Shown here: in pieces, positions 58,383 through 64,000 of the stretch | Layout of the letters: every line of letters begins with the position of its first letter | How positions within the stretch are numbered: position 1 is the stretch's first letter | Assembly: GCF_003724155.1 (NCBI RefSeq) | Contig: NZ_RJJQ01000018.1 | Coordinates: forward strand, 50,071 to 114,070 | Direction of reading: 5' to 3' | DNA: 64,000 nt | Origin: Flexivirga caeni | GTDB taxonomy: Bacteria; Actinomycetota; Actinomycetes; Actinomycetales; Dermatophilaceae | Notes under the pieces: model-generated | Told to the model about the DNA's origin: nothing | Databases searched by the model: none | What the model saw: the letters and a program-made list of their open reading frames with translations, nothing else | Translations under genes and position numbers: made by a program

Positions 58383-59725
58383 CTTCCTACTGGGCTGAAT
58401 ATGCAACGCTCCCAGGTGGTCTCGCCCGGGACGTGCTGTTCGAGATCGAGGACGGGCGGTTCGGTGTCGTGACCCCGGACTCGCCGCAGGGGTCGGCACA
58501 CCGGCTTCCGGGTCTCGTCATACCCGGTCTCGCCAACTGCCACAGTCACGCGTTCCACCGCGCGCTGCGCGGTCGGACCCACCTCGGTGGTGGCACGTTC
58601 TGGACCTGGCGCACGGGCATGTACGCCATTGCCGAACGGCTGGATCCGGACAGCTACCTGTGCCTCGCGACGGCCACGTATGCCGAGATGGCGCTGGCCG
58701 GCATCACCGCGGTGGGGGAGTTCCACTACCTGCACCACCAGGCAGGCGGTCGCCGGTATGACGACCCGAATGCCATGGGCGAGGCGTTGATTGAGGCGGC
58801 CAGTGCTGCCGGCATCCGGCTGACGCTGCTCGACACGTGCTACCTGGCCGGTGGGCTGACTGCCGCCGGGCACACACCGCTGGAGGGGGTGCAGTTGCGC
58901 TTCGGCGACGGCGACCTGTCCCGATGGGCCGAGCGGGTTTCGCGGCTCGAGGACCACGCGTCGGCGTACAGGGTCGGCGGTGCCATGCACTCGGTGCGCG
59001 CCGTCCCGTGGGATCAGCTGAGTCAGGCGGCGTGGGTCACCGGGCAAGGCCTGCAACTGTCGTCCCTGCACGCGCACGTGTCCGAGCAGCCAGCCGAGAA
59101 CGAAGCCTGCACAGCGTATTACGGTCGGACGCCGACGCAGGTGCTGCACGATGCAGGTTTGCTGGAGTCGCGGTTCTCGGCAGTACACGCGACGCACCTC
59201 ACCGAGAGCGATGTGCGATTGCTGGCTGCCGGCGGCTCGACGGCGTGCTTCTGCCCAACGACGGAGCGCGACCTGGCGGACGGCATCGGCCCCACCAGGT
59301 CGCTGGCGGATGCAGGCGTGACGATCAGCCTGGGGTCGGATCAGCACGCCGTCGTCGATCTGATCGAGGAGATGCGGGCGCTGGAGTCGCATGAGCGACT
59401 CGCGTCCGGTGAGCGAGGGCGGTTCTCGCCGGGCGAACTGCTGCGGATGGCCACTGCGCACTCGACCTTGGGCTGGAGCACGGCAGGATGGGATGCGGCC
59501 GGCCGGCTTGAAGCTGGCAGTCGCGCGGATCTTGTTGCGGTGCAATTGGATTCGACGCGCACTGCAGGTGCGGATCCGGCGCAGGCGCTACAGGCTGCGT
59601 CGGCTGCGGATGTCACCGACGTGATCTGCGACGGCGAGGTCATCGTTGCCGGTCGGCAGCACCGGCTCGGCGATGTCGGCCGATTGCTTGCCGATGCGAT
59701 CAACCCGCTCTGGGAGGACAGATGA
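58379..59725 (+). CDS. hutF: formimidoylglutamate deiminase
   Basis: 448 aa from ATG 58379 (ATGA overlap). Amidohydrolase fold: metal site [13 protein letters not shown] (about 53-65), [28 protein letters not shown] (third His pair), [11 protein letters not shown] and [19 protein letters not shown]. These are HutF-specific segments. It converts N-formimidoylglutamate to N-formylglutamate plus ammonia, which selects the deiminase branch of histidine breakdown. Followed by a hairpin then hutI. Confidence 0.95.
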   Translation: MTSYWAEYATLPGGLARDVLFEIEDGRFGVVTPDSPQGSAHRLPGLVIPGLANCHSHAFHRALRGRTHLGGGTFWTWRTGMYAIAERLDPDSYLCLATATYAEMALAGITAVGEFHYLHHQAGGRRYDDPNAMGEALIEAASAAGIRLTLLDTCYLAGGLTAAGHTPLEGVQLRFGDGDLSRWAERVSRLEDHASAYRVGGAMHSVRAVPWDQLSQAAWVTGQGLQLSSLHAHVSEQPAENEACTAYYGRTPTQVLHDAGLLESRFSAVHATHLTESDVRLLAAGGSTACFCPTTERDLADGIGPTRSLADAGVTISLGSDQHAVVDLIEEMRALESHERLASGERGRFSPGELLRMATAHSTLGWSTAGWDAAGRLEAGSRADLVAVQLDSTRTAGADPAQALQAASAADVTDVICDGEVIVAGRQHRLGDVGRLLADAINPLWEDR

Positions 59726-59728
59726 GAA

Positions 59729-59774
59729 CCCCACGAAGTTCTCCCCCGCTTCGCTCCTCCAATGCTTCGTGGGG
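59729..59774. repeat. intra-operon hairpin between hutF and hutI
   Basis: CCCCACGAAG (59729-59738) pairs perfectly with CTTCGTGGGG (59765-59774) around a 26-nt loop. It starts 4 bp after the hutF stop and ends 9 bp before the hutI ATG. It could terminate part of the transcripts, stabilise the upstream mRNA or be a REP-like insertion. Confidence 0.75.
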
Positions 59775-59783
59775 GCCCCGAAC

Positions 59784-60962
59784 ATGAAGATGGCGACGGC
59801 CTGGGCCGGCATCGGCGAACTTGTCACCAACGACCGCACGCACCCGGAAGGCGACGGATCGGCGTTGGGGATCATCACCGACGCGGCCGTCGTCGAGGAA
59901 GGCGGGCAGATCGTCTGGGTCGGTGCCCGGCGACGTATGCCGGAGGCCGACGAGCGCCGCGATCTCGGCGGGCGCGCCGTCATACCCTCATTCGTCGACA
60001 GTCACAGTCACCTGGTCTTCGCCGGGGACCGGTCTGCGGAGTTCACGGCCCGGATGACCGGCGAGCCGTACGACGGTGGTGGCATCGCGGTGTCGATGGC
60101 GGCCACGCGGGCGGCGACCGACGACGAGTTGCGTGCCCTGCTCGGCGCCCGGATCGCCGAGCTGCGTGCCCAGGGGACGGGCGTGGTGGAGATCAAGAGC
60201 GGGTACGGGCTGGACGTGCCGAACGAAGCGCGTGCGTTGCGGATCGCGCGCGAATTCACGGAGGAGACAACGTTTCTCGGCGCGCACGTCGTGCCGCCGG
60301 AGTTCCGTGGCAGTGCCACCGGCCGGGATGACTACCTGGACCTGGTGTGTGGGGAGATGCTGACGGCTTGTGCGCCATATGCGCGGTGGATCGACGTGTT
60401 CTGCGAGCCGAACAGTGCGTTTGCGTTCACCGGTGAGGAGTCCGAGCGGGTGCTGCGGGCGGGTCTCGCCGCGGGCCTTGAGGTGCGGGTGCACGGGAAC
60501 CAGTTGGGGCCCGGACCGGGGGCGGAACTAGCGGTTGCCCTGGGAGCGGCGAGCGTTGATCACTGCACCTTCCTGTCGGACGCGGACGTGGACGCACTTG
60601 CCGGATCTGCAACGGTGGCAACGTTTTTGCCCGGTGTGGAGTTCTCGACCCGGTCGCCATATCCGGACGTGCGGCGGTTGCTCGACGCGGGAGCGACAGT
60701 CGCCCTGGCCAGCGACTGCAACCCGGGCACCTGCTACTCCAGCTCGATCCCGTTCGCGATCGCGGTGGCCGTGCGTGACATGGGTATGACGCCCGTCGAG
60801 GCGCTGCTCGCCGCAACTGTGGGTGCGGCGAAATCGTTGCGGCGCAACGACATTGGTGTGCTGCAAGTCGGTGCGCGCGCGGATCTGACGGTGCTCGACG
60901 CCCCGTCATACCTACACCTCGCCTATCGCCCTGGTGTGCCCATCGCGCGGAAGCTGGCGTAG
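59784..60962 (+). CDS. hutI: imidazolonepropionase
   Basis: 392 aa from ATG 59784. Metal site [16 protein letters not shown] (about 68-83), [42 protein letters not shown] and [19 protein letters not shown] identify HutI of the amidohydrolase superfamily. It opens the imidazolone ring to formimidoylglutamate. The order HutF before HutI is gene order, not reaction order. No ribosome site is clear, so translation may depend on the upstream hairpin region. Ends 12 bp before the convergent methyltransferase stop. Confidence 0.96.
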   Translation: MKMATAWAGIGELVTNDRTHPEGDGSALGIITDAAVVEEGGQIVWVGARRRMPEADERRDLGGRAVIPSFVDSHSHLVFAGDRSAEFTARMTGEPYDGGGIAVSMAATRAATDDELRALLGARIAELRAQGTGVVEIKSGYGLDVPNEARALRIAREFTEETTFLGAHVVPPEFRGSATGRDDYLDLVCGEMLTACAPYARWIDVFCEPNSAFAFTGEESERVLRAGLAAGLEVRVHGNQLGPGPGAELAVALGAASVDHCTFLSDADVDALAGSATVATFLPGVEFSTRSPYPDVRRLLDAGATVALASDCNPGTCYSSSIPFAIAVAVRDMGMTPVEALLAATVGAAKSLRRNDIGVLQVGARADLTVLDAPSYLHLAYRPGVPIARKLA

Positions 60963-60974
60963 GCGCGTCGATGC

Positions 60975-61748
60975 TTAGCCGGGTAACGGCCGGAGTTTGA
61001 AGAGCAGGATGCCGAGATACTTGTTCAGCACCGCCTGCTTGTGCGGATATCGCCGACGTGCAGGCTCGCGCATTTGAGGTTCGACGGTCGTCTCGATCCA
61101 CAACCCGGCCGCGCTGAAGATGTTGAGCAGGTCGGACATCGTGTATGGGCGCTTGGTGAGCGTGACCTGCTCGTTCCAGTCCTTGTGCTGGTAGGAGTAG
61201 GGGCCGGTGGAGAAGTACTCCTCGCCCAGAGAGGTGCCGTTCTGCTCGGCTCGCTCGATCGCGTAGCGGATGGGCTGGGTGCGCGTCAGCAGGATGAAGC
61301 CGTCGTCGGTCAGTAGCGTCTTTGCGGCGTGCAGTGCGTGAACGGGGTCGCGTGCGTAGCCGAAGGACTGCAGGAACAAGATCCGGTCGAACTGCCGGCC
61401 GGCGAGACAGGGGACCGCGGACAGATCGGAGAGATCGCCTTCGACGAGTGACAAGCCCGGCGGCCGGCCGGTGACGAAGTTGTCGCTGATGTCGACGCCG
61501 ACCGATGCGACCGCACCGCCCTCCCGCACCAACTGGGCGACCTTGTCGCCGTTGCCGCAGCCGGCGTCCAGCACCGATAGCCCGCGCACGTCACCGAGTA
61601 GCTCGCGCTGTGCCGGCCACTCGACCAGACGGTCCAGCGAGTCCTCCCTGCTGCGCGCCCGCTCGTAGCCGGACGCCAGGTCGGTCCACGGCCGGCTTGC
61701 GTCGCCCGTGCTCGTCCCCGCGGTTGTCCGAAGATTGTCCGACGTCAC
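60975..61748 (-). CDS. class I SAM-dependent methyltransferase
   Basis: 257 aa from GTG 61748. WTDLASGYERARSREDSLDRLVEWPAQRELLG leads to the SAM motif SVLDAGCGNGDKVAQLV (about 62-78) and VGVDISDNF; further FDRILFLQSFGYARDPVHALHAAKTLLTDDGFILLTRTQP. The C-terminal part, LLNIFSAAGLWIETTVEPQMREPARRRYPHK, is usual for small-molecule methyltransferases. Substrate unknown. Convergent with hutI. Confidence 0.88.
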   Translation of the reverse strand: MTSDNLRTTAGTSTGDASRPWTDLASGYERARSREDSLDRLVEWPAQRELLGDVRGLSVLDAGCGNGDKVAQLVREGGAVASVGVDISDNFVTGRPPGLSLVEGDLSDLSAVPCLAGRQFDRILFLQSFGYARDPVHALHAAKTLLTDDGFILLTRTQPIRYAIERAEQNGTSLGEEYFSTGPYSYQHKDWNEQVTLTKRPYTMSDLLNIFSAAGLWIETTVEPQMREPARRRYPHKQAVLNKYLGILLFKLRPLPG

Positions 61749-61830
61749 GAAAAGACGATAGCGGCGGAGTGCGGCCGCTCCGCGCAGATGGAGTTGGCTG
61801 GGCCGAACGCGTCGTGTGGGAGGGTGGGTC

Positions 61831-62358
61831 ATGCCGATCACGAATCCCTGGTTAATGGGACCTGCCCCAACACGCAAGCTTGAGCGTGACGCACTTGAGG
61901 AGCGGATCTTGAACCTGTTGTCGGCACACAACACGGCGGTGATCGCTACCGTCAATGCCGATGGCTCGCCGAACGCCACACCCGTGCGGTTTTACAGTCT
62001 TGGACTCGAGATCTTCTATACGAGCTGGAACGCGTCACCGAAATCTCGGAATCTGCGGCGGGATCCGCGGGTCGCTGCCGGCATTGTTGCGCCCCTGGTC
62101 GGGCAGGGCAGCAGTCGCGGCGCGCAGTTGTTCGGAACTGCGCGCACCATCGAGCGGGCCGACCCGGGCGCCGAACGCTACTGGGAGGCGTTTCGTTGGC
62201 AGTCCGATCACGTCGAGCGGGGTAAGCCGTTGAGCGAACCGCCTCAGGATCCGCTGACGATCATCACTCCTGATCGGATTGTGTACACGGAGCACTGGTT
62301 GCGTCGAGAAGGGTATGCGCCGCGGCAGGTATGGCGGCCGGATGGGCTTGACTGGTGA
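61831..62358 (+). CDS. pyridoxamine 5'-phosphate oxidase-fold (FMN or F420-binding) protein
   Basis: 175 aa from ATG 61831, with GGGAGGG upstream (GTG 61816 possible). The split beta-barrel pattern is AHNTAVIATVNADGSPNATPVRF (about 37-59), EIFYTSWNASPKSRNLRRDPRVAAGI and GTARTIE. Such proteins bind FMN or F420 and often reduce or bind small molecules. No subfamily can be chosen from this region. It diverges from the methyltransferase gene. Confidence 0.85.
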   Translation: MPITNPWLMGPAPTRKLERDALEERILNLLSAHNTAVIATVNADGSPNATPVRFYSLGLEIFYTSWNASPKSRNLRRDPRVAAGIVAPLVGQGSSRGAQLFGTARTIERADPGAERYWEAFRWQSDHVERGKPLSEPPQDPLTIITPDRIVYTEHWLRREGYAPRQVWRPDGLDW

Positions 62359-62656
62359 GGCGGACAGGGAGGTGCAGCACCGCACCAATGTCGCGAACCT
62401 GCTCGCGGTTGACCGGCCCGACGGAGCCGTGTGACGGGCGGCTCGGGGTGCACGCCGCGCTCGAGGGGTCCTCGGTGTCGGTCACGTCGTTGGGGTATGA
62501 CGGGCGGTCGTGGTTCGGTAGCTGATCCGGGTGTCAGGGGTGGCCACGGCTGCGAACTATTCGAAAATTTATCTGATAGAACGCTTGTGCTATCAGGATG
62601 CGTTCAGGTAAACTGCAGGTACAGCGAAACACCCTGAACGGCAAGGAGGTCCGGGT
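62359..62656. other. gene-poor stretch before the DUF222/HNH pseudogene
   Basis: About 300 bp. A 46-codon open frame (62385-62525) ending LGYDGRSWFGS, and a shorter one (HRTNVANLLAVDRPDGAV) in another frame, could be decayed coding sequence; I cannot name a family. A promoter follows: TTGTGC at 62585-62590, 18-bp spacer, TAAACT at 62609-62614, with CTGATAG/CTATCAG arms (62573-62579, 62590-62596) overlapping the -35. Confidence 0.45.
62585..62614 (+). promoter_or_regulatory. sigma-70-type promoter for the DUF222 gene
   Basis: TTGTGC and TAAACT separated by 18 bp lie in an unusually AT-rich stretch, about 40 bp upstream of AAGGAGG and the ATG at 62657. An inverted repeat CTGATAG/CTATCAG overlaps the -35 and may be an operator. 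Confidence 0.55.
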
Positions 62657-63960
62657 ATGACGACCAACGATCCCGGACCTCTGGTGCCCAGCGAGGTTGA
62701 GGTTTCGGGGGTGCCCGGTGGTGACGTTTCCGGCGATCCGGTGGATTCACCGGTGACCCAGGGTGAATCGCCAAGTTCTGCCGCACCAACCGCGCCGCCG
62801 GTTGTGGTGCCGGGTCGTGCTGCGGAGATTCTGGAGTTGGCTCGGGAGTTCCGGGCTGCCTTGGATGAGGTGCCGGGTGCGTTGTACCAACTCGGGGAAG
62901 AAGGACTGTCAGACCTGATGACCCAGCTGATGGGCGTGCATGTTCGTGCTGCGCAGGTGGCGACCGTGGTGGTCGCCGAAGCCCACATCCGAGGTGAGGT
63001 GAACAGGTCCATGTCGGCGTCGGGGGTGCAGTGGATCACCGCCCACGCGGTGGAAGCGGGCACGATGGTGGAGCCGCGGGATGCGAAGACGATGGCCGTG
63101 GTCGCGGAAGCCTACGGCGACCGCCGCAATGCCGTGGTGGCGGATGCTGTGCGGGAAGGCAGGTGCACCCTGGCGGTGGCCCGGGCGGCGGTGTCGAACA
63201 CGGACAAGGTCGCCCCGGTGTTACCGACGGCGTCGCGGGATGAGTTGTTGGGTCATTTCCTGCACCTGGATCCGGCGTTGGGGTCTCGTGGGGGTGTCGG
63301 CGTTGACGCGGATGATCATCGCCACGTACGCCCTCGACACCCTCTCCGCGCAGGACGCGAAACTGGAAGCCGTCGAAACCCTGAGTTGGTTCACCACGCC
63401 GACGGGGATGACCCGCCTGACTGCAGAACTCGCCCCAGCCAGTGCGGCGGTGGTGAAGTCCGCGATCCTGGCCCTGTCCGCACCCCAGCCCATGACGTGT
63501 GACGACGACGGCCCGGGCACGAACGAGGGCACGAAGACTGGCGCGAAGGTTGGCGGCGGTCAGGTGGTGCGGGATGAGCGGACCCCGGGAAAACGTCGCG
63601 CGGACGCGTTGACGGAACTGATCACCGCAGCCGCGAAAGTGGTCAGTGGGGACGCAACACCCACGGGTGCCGGGGCGACTGCCCTGGTCACGATGAACCT
63701 GGAAGCCCTGACCGAGGGTGTGGGGCATGCCCGGACGGTCGCGACTGGTGACGTCCTGGATGCGGGTGCCGCCCGCCGGTTGGCGTGTGATGCGCAGGTC
63801 ATCCCGATCGTGCTCGGCGCCCGGAGTGAACCGTTGGATGTGGGACGCCGGGAACGGCTGGTCACCAAAGGGTTACGCACCGCCGTCATTGCCAGGGACC
63901 ATGGGTGTGACGGCGGCCACGAAAAAATTCCCGGGGGCGGTCAGGTAGCTGCCCGGTAGC
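62657..63960 (+). pseudogene. DUF222/HNH endonuclease family gene, frameshifted and interrupted
   Basis: The gene starts at ATG 62657 after AAGGAGG. The first frame gives the DUF222 helical part (ILELAREFRAALDEVPGALYQLGEEGLSDLM through VAPVLPTASRDELLGHFLHLDPALGSRG). A fifth G in the run 63290-63294 then shifts the frame. The downstream frame (VSALTRMIIATYALDTLSAQDAKLEAVE and on) fits as the continuation if one G is removed. It stays normal to VIARDHGCD (about 63909), where the expected zinc/HNH domain is replaced by a repeat array. These genes are usually multicopy and often degenerate. Confidence 0.85.
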
Positions 63961-64000
63961 GGTCATGAGAAGTGCCCGCTGGCGGTCATGGGATCTGCCC
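63913..64000. mobile_element. tandem 22-24 bp repeats, probable end of an IS21-like element (runs off window)
   Basis: Four units begin at 63913, 63937, 63959 and 63982: GCGGCCACGAAAAAATTCCC, GCGGTCAGGTAGCTGCCCGG, GCGGTCATGAGAAGTGCCCG and GCGGTCATGGGATCTGCCC. Multiple terminal repeats of about this length are typical of IS21-family ends, and the array begins where the HNH gene stops matching its family. No transposase is visible inside the window. Confidence 0.55.

Noticed and set aside
63913..64000. CRISPR or satellite interpretation of the terminal repeats
   Set aside because: The period of 22-24 bp without spacers, and the start exactly at a gene break, fit an insertion-element end better.

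Overview
The window reads as chromosomal DNA of a high-GC Gram-positive actinobacterium. Supporting evidence is strong third-position G/C, frequent GTG starts, ATGA/GTGA start-stop overlaps, a DtxR/IdeR iron box, a bacterial proteasome activator (bpa), an EthA-type monooxygenase, a DesA3-type desaturase with its reductase, and a geranylgeranyl-reductase-family flavoprotein. The overall style suggests Micrococcales, perhaps a Dermacoccaceae relative; this placement is inference. No rRNA, tRNA, CRISPR array or prophage was seen. The left edge cuts an alpha/beta hydrolase gene and the right edge enters a repeat array that interrupts an HNH/DUF222 gene.

Layout. 0-5 kb: hydrolase, OsmC, rhodanese, a divergent G6PDH-family protein, a DUF4190 membrane protein and a GGR-family flavoprotein. 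5.0-10.3 kb: five overlapping genes (EthA-like BVMO, GT4 glycosyltransferase, SAM methyltransferase, alpha/alpha-toroid protein, second methyltransferase) that look like one uncharacterised biosynthetic operon. 10.4-17.3 kb: DUF2599 lipoprotein, thioredoxin, cysteine dioxygenase, LtrA, crotonase, BAAT-like hydrolase, nadE. 17.3-25 kb: MFS exporter with a divergent ArsR-type regulator sharing a strong palindromic operator, a SWIM/SNF2 helicase and two SDR proteins. 25-31 kb: Gly-rich membrane protein diverging from a GT39/GT2 pair, an iron-box-controlled siderophore-binding lipoprotein and an erythromycin-esterase-like protein. 31-43 kb: LigD-type polymerase, MFS, ABC-F, FadD6-like synthetase, phosphatase, DesA3-like desaturase plus reductase, PucR regulator, hydrolase, lipoprotein. 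44-53 kb: FAD dehydrogenase, NUDIX, methyltransferases, bpa, peptidoglycan-binding protein, quinone oxidoreductase, LuxR regulator, CsbD, and an Hsp20 gene behind a CIRCE element. 53-61 kb: histidine utilisation: IclR regulator diverging from hutH-hutU-M20 amidohydrolase-hutF-hutI. 61-64 kb: methyltransferase, PNPOx-fold protein and a broken DUF222/HNH gene.

How genes work together. The hut operon should take histidine to glutamate by the deiminase (HutF) route; the M20 protein is the natural candidate for the missing N-formylglutamate deformylase. The desaturase and reductase form an electron-transfer pair next to a PucR regulator. The GT39/GT2 pair resembles polyprenyl-phosphate-sugar synthase plus transferase modules.

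Most unusual signals. (1) The 7-mer GTATGNC (either strand) is very strongly over-represented, roughly 130 copies by eye. It occurs in all reading frames and accounts for nearly all rare ATA codons I noticed, while GTACGNC is scarce. This suggests either a selected DNA motif or a sequence-specific C-to-T mutational process. (2) Four dispersed elements share one geometry, two direct repeats followed by their two inverted copies at 19-20 bp period, but have different arm sequences. (3) A 38-bp hairpin element occurs in three copies, each just downstream of a gene.
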